Assembly: GCA_005408345.1 (NCBI GenBank)
Contig: SEMN01000454.1
Location: forward strand, 1 to 64,000
Direction of reading: 5' to 3'
Length of the DNA stretch: 64,000 bases
DNA from: Macquaria australasica
Lineage: Eukaryota; Chordata; Actinopteri; Centrarchiformes; Percichthyidae
Shown here: in pieces, positions 23,658 to 34,440 of the stretch
Position numbering within the stretch: position 1 is the first letter of the stretch
Layout of the letters: every line of letters begins with the position of its first letter
Position numbers and translations under genes: made by a program
Notes under the pieces: generated by a model
The model's database searches: none
Told to the model about the DNA's origin: nothing
What the model saw: the letters and a program-made list of their open reading frames with translations, nothing else

Positions 23658-25100
23658 ATATTATTATGATGTACAATCATGTATAAATATATTTCTATTT
23701 TTTTATTAATGTAAATTCTGCTTCTATTCAGTTGTTAACTGTGAGCATGAATGCTAATAAGCCCAAACTCAAACTTGTGATGATAAACCATGAAAAAAAG
23801 TCTGCATCCAAGAAAAAAGGGAGAGAGAGAGAGAGAGTGCAGCCACACGCTGGTCCCACTGTTGAAGTTAAGGCAAGAAATATTACAAGACAGTGTTACC
23901 ACATGTTCTACATTCAAAGTTTTACAGAGGAAAATTACAGGAGTATTCTCAGTAATCACTACTACTCATTATTTAAAATGGTCCAGTTTATGTCAGGGAA
24001 GCAGAGGAAAAACCAAGCTAAATGATTGCATCCATGGAAATCAATAACCTCCTTAATACCAATAACATTCTCAATCAGGGAAAGGGTGAGAATAAGGCAT
24101 GAAGGAATGGCTCATGTCTGGGTGTGCCTAGGGCTCCATATCACTAAATTTGCCCCTGCTTGATTCTGTCCAGCACTGTTAAAGTGTTAAACTGTTAAGT
24201 CCTTGTTTTTCGATTGCTTCTCACAAACGTAAAGTGTAATTTTGTGCACTGGAAAAAAAACAAATGACCAATAAAATCTATTTACAAGATGTTACAAGAT
24301 CAAGCGACAAGGCAATAAGCACTAGCACCATTTCTCAAGCTATAGTCCACATTTATTTGTAAAATATCATCGTCACCACAGGCTGAGGTCACCATAACAA
24401 CAAAAGCTGTAACATAAAGAGCAATAGCAACACACTGCCAATTGGTGAAGTTCACCATGCTATTGTTGCTGTTGTAGCAAAATTTCATTAAAAATCACCA
24501 TAACTAGTGGAGACTCCAAACTCTCCTGGCTTTTAATCTGGTACATTTAAAACCACTATCCAAATTACAATATAGTTAAATATAGATTTTAAAAAATAGA
24601 TAAAACAGTAGTTGAACTGAATGCTGTAATAACACAACCTAGTGCTCCTTGGTACTTGGCTTTCATCAACGCAAGAGGCATGCAGTTTTAAAAGAATAAG
24701 ACAAATTGAAACATTACAATCCCCAAAACGGTACCTAGTAGTAGTTAGTTACTGTTGAGTTTTATTTCAAGAGCATTGTATAAACTTACAATGGGGGGGG
24801 GCAAAGGCTTCTCAGACAGGTTAGATGCTGCTGTTGATGTTCACTTGCAGGCCTAATCAGGTCATTATATCTGTCATGGTTCCAGCTGTGAACTGGTTTT
24901 ACTTTTAGGACTGCAACTGACAGTTATTTAAATTATCAATTAATCTTTGTGTTGATGTTCAATTACTTTATACATTCTGAGATAATGGTAAATGCCCATT
25001 TTAAGCACCAGTGATAAGTAAATTGCTTAGAGGGATTATATGCATGTTTCGCCTTTATAGAATCACTACTACTACTACTACTACTACTAGGAAACACTCT
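23653..25100. other. Unannotated stretch
   Basis: Contains a GA-rich tract near 23820 and the possible hAT-type end TTTGCCCCTG at 24158. A G8 run is near 24794, and ACT trinucleotides are at about 25065-25089. No gene supported. Confidence 0.45.
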
Positions 25101-25119
25101 GAAAGAGCCAATGTATTTG

Positions 25120-25500
25120 AGCAGGTTTATGCTTATTTTGACAGCTATATTAGGTAAAGCTGTCATATGAAGGAAAACATGACAGCTTTTTTTATTATAG
25201 TTTTAAAAGAAACTGAAATGAAACCATGCCTCCCCAGAAGCTCCTAAACATTTTTTTTTGCTTTAGAAACATTCAATTCTGGATGAATATGAAGGAAAAC
25301 ATGGTTTCATTTGAGTTTCAATTAAAATTTCATCGCAAGTTTATGCCTGTTCTGACTACTATATTATGTAAGGCTGTCATTTCTTGCCAGAAGCTTTTAA
25401 AAACACATTTTTGCTTTAGAAACTAATGTTTCTGTGGATAAATATGAAGGAAAACATTGTTTCATTTGAGTTTCTCTTAAAAACAAAAACAAAAACAGAA
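25120..25500. repeat. Diverged tandem duplication, unit about 155 bp
   Basis: The block CAGAAGCTCCTAAACATTT ... GAATATGAAGGAAAACATGG ... GAGTTTCAATTAAAA at about 25237-25335 recurs as a diverged copy at about 25391-25485. A partial copy (GTTTATGCTTATTTTGACAG to GAAGGAAAACATGACAG) precedes it at about 25125-25190. No coding signal. Confidence 0.65.
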
Positions 25501-26540
25501 TGTGTGTGGCTATGGAAGATTCTGACCAAAAGAGGGTGCCAAAGCCCATCGAAAGAGCAGTGGAAGACAGACTTGACAGGTTATTGGAGCCAGAAGAGCT
25601 TTAAACTTGATGGCTCAAACGTGAATTAAATGGAAGAGACGCTTCATCAGAAATGTTTACAAAGTGTTGAAAAAGTTTGAGTGTGATTGTGAATAGATTC
25701 AATTGGGCCAACAATTACTTTTAAACTTAAACTGTTAAAACTATAAATCATATCAAAAATCTGAATGGTTGCAATTTATTTCAGAATGTGCTCAATATTT
25801 TAAAGCAACATTGAACTTTGGTGTAGAGTATTGGTTTGTACAGTTACCTGGACGTGAGTCCACATGGTGGTGAAATATCCTTAGTAAGCTAAAGGCATGC
25901 AACCCAACATTCAATTTTGCTTTAAAGTTTGAACTGTGTCGATAGCTTAAATGCTGTAGAACTAGTTAGCAAGCAAAAATCAGGCACAAGAAGAAAAAGG
26001 TACATAAGAGTGTACAGCTACTTCTCTAAAGCAAGCACACAATGAGGTGTATGCTGGCTTCAGTATGCCTTTGTGATGCATGTTTGTGTACTCATCTACA
26101 CATTTGCTCCCTAGTATGTACTGCAGGACCATGGGCCACCATGGGTTTTAAGAAAATACTTAGACGTTTGAGTATTGCAATACTTTTTATTGTACTGATT
26201 CTGTGAAAGCCAGCATAGTGATGTTCAACACAATAAACTACTAATAGAAACTGCACGTGTATGATTCTGTTTAAATCTCTGACCACTAGATGGTAGTGTT
26301 GTACAATTTTGTTAAAAAGCTGTGCAGAACCACAATGAAATTTAGTCTGGAGTCCTTCCTCTGTGGGTAAATAAAAGACATGGCCTCAACTCAGCTCAGT
26401 ATTCAGAGGAAAATTACCTTTAGATATGAATGCTTAGTTAGATAAATTACCTGGACATATTTTTGATGGGTTTTTCTAAGAGCTAATTCTTACTTTTGTT
26501 ACAGTGTTATTACAATGCATGCAGCAATGAATTAACCCAG
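25501..26540. other. Unannotated stretch
   Basis: AT-rich, no recognisable gene or repeat. Confidence 0.45.
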
Positions 26541-26544
26541 GAAG

Positions 26545-27284
26545 TATTTTTTAGTTGGGTTAAGTAATATATTACTTTTACCAGTAACAAAATAATATAA
26601 CACGTTACTAATAGGATTTCGGTAATATTATTACATTTACTATGTCAAGTTATGCGTTACCACCCGAAATGAAGTGTTAATTGTTTTTTTTTAAGAATTC
26701 AGCCACACCACGCCACTTCTGCCAGAGCACCACCAGAAAAATATCCCCCGATTACTGTTGCCGCAATTTGATGGCTGAGATGGCTGCGGAGTCAGACTCA
26801 TAATTTATCAGACTTTGATCCTTTGTCTGCCTGTGATCCCTGTGTCCGAGGCTATTCGTTTATTTAAAAAGGCCTAGGCTATTCAGTTGTTCTATGTCAT
26901 CAGACTACTGTTAATATAAGCGGGCGATTTTAATACAAAGTGGTAACCACTGCATGTGAATGCATGAATGGGCCAGATCTGCGCTCCAGAGGAGAGCCTT
27001 TCCTTAGGCTATATAATATCGCCCAGCACTGGATTTGTAATGAACTGCAATAAACTTGAACTTCTGTGCTTTGATTTCCCACTATGAAACAACAATACCC
27101 TCTTCCATTTTATAATGCCTAGTCATACTTCTGCGGTTACTTTGGTGAAAGTAATGCAAAAGTTGTGTAATCAGTAACGCATTCCTCTACACACACAGTA
27201 ATATTGTAAAGTAACTTATTAATTTCAAATGAAAGTAACTTGTAATATTTTGCAAACATTTTGAAAATAACTTGCCCAACACTG
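26545..27284. mobile_element. Non-autonomous hAT-like MITE (CAGTGTTGGGC type)
   Basis: Several AGTAACTTTTAAAAGTAAC-like motifs on both sides. The right end is CTTGCCCAACACTG at 27284, the inverted form of the familiar teleost end CAGTGTTGGGCAAG. The left end is degraded (GTTGGGTTAAGTAATATATT near 26553). No duplication could be assigned. Confidence 0.6.
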
Positions 27285-27904
27285 GTCATGATACATAATC
27301 TATTGCTACATTCTTGCCAATACAGAGGCACCTTAGCTGTGCTTGGAGACATCAATACAAGAACAAGACATACACTAAGTAACATACTTACTCATTATAG
27401 CGTCAACTTTGGTGCTGTCCAGGGCCTCTTTTGCCTCACCAGGGCCTGCCCCTTTGAACTTGCCACCTAAGAAACGGCAATATTTTAGAGATTAGAACAA
27501 AATCAAAATGAACTCCAATCTTATGTAATTACACATCCATGCACTATCCTTTTTTAATCTAAATCTTGGGACAACCAGCTTGAGTAAAATCCAAGTAGCT
27601 TGAGTAAAATGGTGATAATGTATAATGTAATAGTAGTGATGGCATAACCGGTTCATTTTATTGACTTAGTTCATTTTACTGAACGAGATTTAAGGAAGTC
27701 TTTTTTTTTTTTAGTTATTTGTTCATTTCTTGAAGACCCAGGCCAGTTTCATGAGGTCCTGAGTCATTTGGGATGGGTCCCCAGTGAAGTATTTTGTCAA
27801 GTTTTGTTAGGGCTGTTGTCATGTAGTGTACAATCAATATTTCATATAGCTGCCATAGACACCCCATTATAATTTTTGTCGAAAAATTTCAGTGTCAACT
27901 TTTC

Positions 27905-28065
27905 TGCTAACTTTTGATAGGAAGGTCACAGAGAGTTGGAACCAAGTTCTAGGGGGGGGGGGGGGGTTTCCTGGTCGCTGAACACTCCGGTGTTGGTCCC
28001 AAGTGGCTCCGAGCTTCCGTTGCTGAGGTACGTGGAGTGTGGTGAGTGTCTGACGCTTTATCATG
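27905..28065. repeat. Element A subterminal repeat, copy 1
   Basis: Begins CTTTTGATAGGAAGGTCACA, then a G-run of 15, GGTCCCAAGTGGCTCCGAGC and a GTACGTG-like motif. It matches the blocks at 29692-29840 and 29841-29965. Confidence 0.7.
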
Positions 28066-28299
28066 TAACACAGTTCAGGCCATGTTTTAATGTTTCATTA
28101 GTTTTATTGTTTCATACTCAAACAAAAACATGTAAAGATAATACAACAATTTGCATTCAGTGTAGCTTCCAACTTCCAGCAGGGATACACCAAGCAGAAC
28201 TTACAAATGTAGCAAAAATAAAAACCATCCCGCTTCTAACTGGAGACCACTCCCAATTGTTTAAATGGAAGTGCAAACAAGAAAAGCAAGCAATATTGC

Positions 28300-29402
28300 T
28301 TAGTTCTTTGACATCCTCATCATCATCAGTCTTCTTAGCTGGAAGGAGTAACGTGTCCTTGCTGGAATGGTGTGCTCCCTGCAGCTGCAAAGATAGAGCT
28401 TGTAGGCCTTGTCCAGTTTCACCAGAGGGTCCAGGTTAATGAACGACTCCTCCAACACTGTCCAGCGTTTGGAGGTGTTTGCAGGCATGCACATGGCAGG
28501 AGACTCCACCATTGGCCTGATGTCATCTTGTTCATCAGTAGCCTGCACATCCTCCTCAGGCTGGATGGTTTCTTCCTCTGGTTTGTGAGGTGTTGGTGGT
28601 TTGTGCCACTTTGGCGCAGGTGGGAGGCCACGGACAGGGATGCTCTCGTGGACCTTCCAGATCAGAACATTGTAGACTTTTGGCAGGGTGAACCTGGAAA
28701 GGATCTGGAGCTTCTGCAGCTGTGCCTGTGACATGGCTCATGTGTGTTAGCAGATCCCTGAGGTGGTTGTAGTCCACAAAATCACCATTCATGATTAAGC
28801 CTACACAGCTGATAAAGGTCACCACTTGCAAAAGTATGTTCCCACGAAGTCCTGGTGGCAGTCGAGAGAGGACCTTCTCCATCCATGGCATTCCATGGTC
28901 CCTGTATTTCTCCAGGGTGCTGGAATAGGCAAGGGAATGTCTTTCGATTTCCATACAGGCCTGCAGGGTCATGGCTGCCACTTTGCTAAGAGGAGAAGGT
29001 TGTTGGTCTTGTAGGTGGAGCTGGACAAAGTCCTTTCCGTTCCACCACACCTTCTTGGTGCCCCTGATGTCCCTGAACTTTATAGCTGGGAAAAAAGAAA
29101 ACTTGTCCTCCACAAAGCCTTGCAGCAGACAAGACTCCACATCTTTTCCAGCTCTCTCCACCAGGATGCGAGCCCTTCCAAATGTATTTGGCACGGGAAA
29201 GCTGTTCTTGGTAGCCAGATCTTTACAAAAGTCCTCCAGGGACAATGCTCCGATGAGTCTACCTGGTGGTGAATCACCACAGAGATGTGAGAGGGGTAGC
29301 TCTCTATGACAAGTCCAGGAAGTCTTCAATGGAGGTATGTTTATCAAAAACATCCATGATGCTGTCATTGTTGTCCTTTGCAACTTCCAAAAATCCAGCC
29401 AT
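28300..29402 (-). pseudogene. Unrecognised cargo protein, frameshifted
   Basis: I do not recognise this protein. An ATG at 29402 opens with MAGFLEVAKDNNDSIMDVFD and stops at about 29304. The next frame (about 29310-28740) carries RLIGALSLEDFCKDLA, RARILVERAGKDVESC, FVEDKFSFFPAIKFRD, WMEKVLSRLPPGLRG and FVDYNHLRDLL. A second switch near 28740 enters frame 28734-28300 with LQILSRFTLPKVYNVLIWKV, a Pro/Glu-rich linker, RWTVLEESFINLDPLVKLD and IPARTRYSFQL. Two frame breaks, or one break and one intron, separate about 360 residues of protein-like sequence. There is no DDE motif, signal peptide or zinc finger. It is the only long coding region in element A. Composition (charged, helical) suggests a real ancestral protein. 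Confidence 0.55.
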
Positions 29403-29691
29403 GATTGTGTGTGTGCAGTGTATTTGTGTGCGTGGAGCAGGAATATGTTGTCTGTGTGCGTGCGTGGTGCAGGAGATGCTGTCTGTCTGTGCGGAGCAGG
29501 AGATGCGTCTGTGTGTGCAGCAGGAGATGTGGTCTCTGTGAGAGTCAGTGTGGAAATTAAGTGTTGTATGTGTACAAAGTCAGTTGTAGTTGTAAAACTA
29601 AAGTTGTAATGTGTTTCAAAGTGTTTTCGCCTTTTTCGCTGTAACTAATTAACAAGCTCTAAAAAAAAAACATGTTAAAAAAACTATTTTT

Positions 29692-29965
29692 CCAACTTTT
29701 GATAGGAGCGTCGTAGAGACTTGGAACCAAGTGCTACTGGGGGGTTTAAATGGTCTCTGAACCCGCTGGTCTTGGTCCCGAGTCGCTACGAGCTTCGGTT
29801 CTGGAGATACGTGATTGGCTGAAACTTTATCACGTGATAACTTTTGATAGGAAGGTCGTAGAGATTCGGGACCATGACCCATCTGATGGTTTAGGGGGAC
29901 GAGCTTTCCACCCCCGAGTCCGTGCGACGTTCCGTTCCCGAGATAGGGTCATGTGGTGTAAGTGG
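29692..29965. repeat. Element A subterminal repeats, copies 2 and 3 in tandem
   Basis: Two blocks beginning CTTTTGATAGGAGCGTCGTA and CTTTTGATAGGAAGGTCGTA. Each continues with a GGACCA/GGAACCA motif, a G-run and a CGAGCTT or CGTTCCCGAGATA-like end. They lie to the right of the cargo gene; copy 1 lies to the left. Confidence 0.75.
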
Positions 29966-30204
29966 GCGTGAAATTTGACTAAGTCCACGCCCAAAAATGT
30001 GTATTTTGAATGACTCAATTCTGTCCAATACTGAGCCTGTGTAGCTGTCACGTGAGAAGAACGAAACTCATGCATTATTATTGTTGGGCAATGCGCATGT
30101 GCAGGCGCAGCCAAAAATAACGACAACTCGTTACTACTAGTTCATATCGAAAGAGTAGTTCAATGAACGATACGCTCATGATCGACACACCACTAGTAAA
30201 TAGT

Positions 30205-31330
30205 CAAATCAACTCAAGTCAATTTATTTACAGAGCACATTTAACAGATGTGTCATGATCCACCATGGACATGTATTTTGTCTTGTTTCCTGTTTTATTG
30301 TGTTATCCCTGGTCTTGGGTGCTATTTACTTCCTGTCATTGTTCGTGTCCCGCCAGTTTGATTAGGTTCACCTGTGTCTTGTTACTCACCTGTTTCTTGT
30401 TCGCTCGTTTGTCTGTCTTCTATATATACCGGTCCCTTTCCTTTGTTTCTTGTCAGTTGTCCCTCCCTTTGTGTCAGTTCTCCTGCTTCTCTCGTTGTCA
30501 TCCAAGTTTCCTTGTGTCATGCCTGCTACCTACCTTGCCTTGTGTTTTCGGATCACCTGCTTGTAAGTTTTTTTTGTATTTAATAAAACCTTGGAACTGC
30601 TGGAGCCTCTGTGTCCGTCTGCACTTGGGTCCTTTCCCGACTACTCACCCTAACAAGATGTTAATCAAAGAGAAAAGGGAATCAAAATTAAGTAAATAAA
30701 ACAAATATAAATGTACTTGGAGTACACGATAGGCAGGATAAAACACTCATGCTCATTTAAACATTTGATAGTATTGTATGCTCAAAGGGGGGCTGAGTCA
30801 AAGGCTGACATAAAAAGATGAACGGTATTTAAAAATGGCAATTGAAGGGGGAGATCTAATCATGAGAGGCAGGTTGTTCCACAGTCTGGGACCAACAATG
30901 AAAATGCTTGTTCACGCTTATATTTACACTGTGGGATGTGGAGCAGTAATTTGTCAGAAGATCTAAGAGGCCTGAACAGAAATATAGCCTGGTGCCAATC
31001 CATGTTAGTGCTTTAAAAACAAATAACAGAACCTTAAAATCAATTGTATATTTGACTGGTAGCCAATGAAGAGAGGCCAGTACAGGGGAGATATGGTCTC
31101 TCTTCTTGGTGCTAGTGAGCAGCCTTGCAGCTGTATTTTGGACGAGCTGCAACCAAGACAAAGCTGACTGACTGACACCAACATACAGGACATTAAAAAG
31201 TCAAAGCAAGAAGAGGTAAAGGCATGCAAAACAAAATGTTTTATTTTAGCAATAGACCTGATGGAAAAGGTTGTCTATTAAATTTTAAGGCTGAGTTGAA
31301 AATGACAGCAGCTAGGTTTCTTGCATTGTA
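30205..31330 (-). mobile_element. L2-like LINE 3' fragment, split by a solo LTR
   Basis: Minus strand. The frame 31161-30856 and its overlapping frame encode the typical C-terminal LINE region: LVQNTAARLLTSTKKRDHI, PVLASLHWLPVKY and DFKVLLFVFKAL. The 3' end TCAATTTATTTACAGAGCAC is at 30219-30238, separated from the body by a solo LTR inserted at 30251. 5'-truncated and non-functional. Confidence 0.8.
30251..30655 (+). mobile_element. Solo LTR, copy 1 (405 bp) with 5-bp duplication
   Basis: Begins TGTCATGATCC and ends CACCCTAACA, so it has the TG...CA borders of an LTR. It is flanked by AGATG on both sides (30246-30250, 30656-30660). A TATATATA box lies near 30421 and a polyadenylation-type AATAAA near 30581. 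A second, related 404-bp copy is at 56096-56499. No internal retrotransposon genes remain, consistent with LTR-LTR recombination. A conceptual 144-residue ORF inside is not a gene. The family (Gypsy-like or other) cannot be named from the LTR alone. Confidence 0.85.
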
Positions 31331-31847
31331 CAAACCAAAGTGGCTGATGAGCCACCAGTCGTTAATCCAAATTTAAATCAATGACAATTTTAGCCACGAG
31401 TTTTAGCCTAAATGTTTGCCTTTAGATTGAGAATACATTTTGCTTAGTTGTAATACAGGCAGGACTATCCCTGATATTGATAATGCAATTGAGAATCGGT
31501 GTCTAAGGGTCAGATTTTATATTTGTTCATCAAGAGTGATTCAATAGGGTGTATCTACTGTTTCTGTGCAACACTTAGAAATCTCTTTTTAGAAAAATGA
31601 AGCTATAAAATGATCTATTTTGTATTTATTCTCCTTTTTTCTTGGGAGTGTGCATATTACTACACATCTCTCTAAATATGCCAGAATTAGCCAAAAGGCT
31701 AGTTTTCAAATGTGTTTTATTCCCTTGCCTGATTTTACCCAAAGAAATAAAAAAAAAAAAAAAAAGTCCAATACACATTAACTAAAAAAATAATTAAAAC
31801 TAAACAAACACAGACAGATATGTAAATTTCTATGACCAATGACATAC
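31331..31847. other. Unannotated stretch with poly-A tract
   Basis: AT-rich sequence including an A-run near 31747. The next exon expected for the BEN gene was not found here. Confidence 0.45.
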
Positions 31848-31989
31848 CTCTGAGATTGCTCTTCAAACGGGTCTCAATGAACACTCCAAGCAGGAGCACC
31901 CGTGCCATGGTTGTGGGGCTGTTTGTGTGGCTGGCTGACCACCACACATTTTTTGGCACGTGCAGTCCTGACCCTGGGTGAATTTCAAA
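31848..31989 (-). pseudogene. BEN-domain exon, isolated
   Basis: A 142-nt exon bounded by acceptor TTTTTCTTTAG and donor GTATGTC. It reads FEIHPGSGLHVPKNVWW, SASHTNSP, ARVLLLGVFIETRLKSNLR. This matches the first half of a BEN domain (DNA- and protein-binding domain of chromatin factors): conserved PGSG, the MARVLLLGVF helix and the SNLRG turn. The second half of the domain is not found downstream on this strand, so the gene is truncated or its other exons are displaced. It shares strand with SET, GKYKG and MULE-like remnants farther right. Possible cargo of the same transposon (inference). Confidence 0.6.
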
Positions 31990-32232
31990 CTAAAGAAAAA
32001 CAATAGATGAGCAAAGGACAGAAGAGGCTGAGCAGAGTTTCAGTGTCTACAGAAGTAAGCAATGCAACACACAGGGGCTCGTGTGATCATTACAAATAGC
32101 AAGATCCAGCATTACAGTTTCACATTCAACACTTTCTAGTATAGAAAGTGGATGAATAGATAGACAAATTAATATTTTGTTTAAATTTTATACCCATGCC
32201 CACAATAGTGCAAGCGGGGGTATTGTTTTCGG

Positions 32233-32235
<3 letters not shown>

Positions 32236-32270
<35 letters not shown>
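32236..32270. repeat. (TG)n microsatellite
   Basis: About 16 TG units, then GCGCGC. Confidence 0.95.
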
Positions 32271-32273
<3 letters not shown>

Positions 32274-32311
32274 ACATAACTCAAACAGTTTTGTTATACC
32301 AAACTCGGTGG

Positions 32312-33283
32312 TTAAAGGTGCAATATATGAGATACTGAACATTAATATAGCACCAAACAACTATTTGCTATGTAAAGATATAGTGGAGTAATGGCGTCCT
32401 GATTAGAGAATGACGTGCGTGCATGTTCGTGTATGTTCATGCATGCGAGTCCCTCCGCATTTATAAAGAGACTGAGAGAGTGACGCCCACGCAGCATTGT
32501 AACAGCGAGATGGCAGACTGCAGTTCAAACCTTTCAGCTGAAGGCAGGCATTCATTCATTCTGAGCTGACTGAACTCACCACCAGAGACTGGTTCTTTCT
32601 GTTATTTCCCTCCAGTCTCTCTTATTTTCACCCTCCTCCCTGTACGTTCATGAAGTAAAGTACATTTCCCCTCCAGTCAGCAGTCAACATGGACGAAGAG
32701 AGACTATGCTGAGAGAGGTCGGCACCTCCGCGGCTTGCTGCTACAGACAGGTTGAGAAGCAATTTTTAATCCCAAAAGTTTCAAAATAAACTCTGAGCTC
32801 TCCTCCTGCTGGTACACGGCTCCAGATCAGAGCAGAATCCGGTGTGACTCCGGATGTTTATTCCTCCAGAAGCTCCGGGTGTTCCCCCGGCTCACTCTTC
32901 TAGAGCTCCCCAGCACTCTGCAGCTGTCTGTTGGTGAGCAGCGGCTCGGTCCCTCCGCTCCGCCCAGTCGTCCCCACACAACCCCTGCAAAGCCCAGCAA
33001 TACACGCCAATTTTTTCACTATAGTTGAATATTTACTAGTACTATTTATTTATAGACTATTTATAGGCGGTTTTGGTGAGTTTTATTTTGTTTCTGTCGA
33101 GTTTGAAGTGTGTTTTACGATCTGCAACGTAAAATTAGTGTTTGACAATGGGGTTTGGTGGCTTGGAGGTGAGCGATGTAACAGCTGTTTCTGGTTAGGG
33201 GGAGCTGCCAATTTGTTTTGGTCTGAGATGCTGGTGCTAGTGTGACATCTTATGGCAGCGAATATTGTATATAGAAACTTTAA
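32312..33283. mobile_element. TTAA-flanked MITE-like element
   Basis: A 972-bp block bounded by TTAA. Left end TTAAAGGTGCAATATATGAG; right end is the complement of TTAAAGTTTCTATATACAAT. The termini are only partly inverted copies. The interior is GC-richer, with a TATAAA-like site near 32461 and several short ORFs without features. The boundary call is moderate. Confidence 0.5.
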
Positions 33284-33667
33284 GAGTCAAGAAAGATGAA
33301 GATGACTCGATTTTTGAGAAGAATGGGTCAAAAGGTCAAGGTCACAGGGTATGAGTGACCCTTCTACTTCTAGTTGTTTGAGTTATTGAAGGGAAACATG
33401 CATGCATCTTCAACAAATTATAGCTGAAAATATTTTTTTTGTCAACATTTGGATTATAGATTGTGACTGTACATTACAAATACAACTTGGTCATCTGTCC
33501 GTGGTGAAAATACATGGACTGGAAATAGGGCTGTGCCAGTTACAAAACAGTCAAACTCAGTTGAGTATGTGTCAAATAACCACGGCTAGCAGTTAAAGCG
33601 GGGAGGGATGTCAATTGTCCATGCCCACAATAACGGCAGTTTCCAGTGGAAATTATTGTTTCACCAG

Positions 33668-33708
<41 letters not shown>

Positions 33709-34034
33709 GTTTTCATGTTTACTTTCTGTGAGTGTTGGGAGTGTTAATCAGTTTCACACATCTGCATAATTTGTTCACCTATTATTTACACACACGGTTA
33801 ACATGGTTATAGGTCTTTGCAGGCCTTACTCTAGTGGTCTGACAAACATACTCAGTTTCCTGTATGGTGGAAGGTGATGCCAACTGTGGCTGTGGGTTCT
33901 GCCCCTTGTCTTCCAGCCCTTTCTCCAGCCTTTCCATTGTGCAGAGGAGTTAGTAAATTAGCCTGACTTAAGAGCCTTCTATCGACAATTTATTTATATC
34001 ATGTCATTTAATTCTGATTAGACTTGACTTATAC
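33284..34034. other. Stretch with AT microsatellite and a weak exon candidate
   Basis: (AT)n at 33670-33706. On the minus strand, an ATG near 33938 opens MERLEKGLEDKGQNPQPQ and reads to a GTAAGG donor near 33830. It could be an exon of the BEN or SET gene, but nothing in it is diagnostic. Confidence 0.3.
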
Positions 34035-34397
34035 GCACCACCACAGTTTTCCATTAAAATGGAACGCGAACATGAACACCTTTAAGGCAGTCATGGTGAA
34101 GGCTCTGTCTCCTCTCACATTCTTCCTTGCTTATTAGTTCACCTCTATATTCCAACAGAAAGTCTCCTTTTTCAAATGGAGCAATGGTGAAGATCCCACG
34201 ACCTGGTTCATACACAGATAACAAATAAGTGACATACATTTTCAGATTTTAAAGTTCAACCATGATTAAATAATCAGAAGATTCAACTTACCTTTGAAGG
34301 CATTGATATACTTGATGTCAAGTCCCACTTTGTACTTTCCAGTAGTAACATAAAATGTTGCATCTTCCTTTGGATTAATGCGTCTTCGCCTTTGCAT
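34035..34397 (-). pseudogene. KMT5A-like SET-domain gene, first two exons only
   Basis: Coding exon 1 (34397-34292) starts at an ATG, reads RRRRINPKEDATFYV ... GLDIKYINAFK and ends at a GTAAGT donor. Exon 2 (34202-34035) follows acceptor TGTATGAACCAG. It completes the Gly codon in FKGRGIF, then reads FEKGDFLLEYRGELI and EECERRQ. A 1-nt shift near 34078 changes frame to FMFAFHFNGKLWWC, followed by donor GTATAAGT. This matches the N-terminal half of a SET domain of the KMT5A (H4K20 monomethylase) type, including KGRGxF and the YRGEL motif. The catalytic half (NHxxxN and Tyr motifs) was not found downstream. Teleosts have many such transposon-linked KMT5A-like copies (from memory). Confidence 0.65.
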
Positions 34398-34440
34398 GTT
34401 TCACTGGCAGGTGTCAAAAGCCTGAATTACCAAAGATCAT

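Larger units (their letters stand above)
27634..30195. mobile_element. hAT-like element A with unknown cargo gene
   Basis: A 2562-bp element. The left end is TAGTGATGGCATAACCGGTT; the right end is the inverted complement of TAGTGGTGTGTCGATCATGA. Flanks TGTAATAG (27626-27633) and GTAAATAG (30196-30203) resemble an 8-bp duplication with one indel. Both ends are matched by the short element at 62845-63167 over tens of bases. The interior carries a minus-strand broken gene (29402-28300) and three copies of a subterminal repeat. No transposase domain was recognised. Confidence 0.65.

Noticed and set aside
23476..23709. ORF with IYIY repeats
   Set aside because: Translation of the TG/TA microsatellite.
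29266..29609. Cys-rich plus-strand ORFs
   Set aside because: They come from a TGTGTG/GTGCAG-rich tract upstream of the element A cargo gene and show no family features.
30265..30699. 144-residue hydrophobic Cys/Leu-rich ORF
   Set aside because: It lies within the solo LTR and is a translation of its pyrimidine-rich sequence. The related ORFs at 56033-56483 arise the same way.
32931..33245. 104-residue ORF near a GC-rich block
   Set aside because: Inside a MITE-like element, with no domain, splice or codon support.
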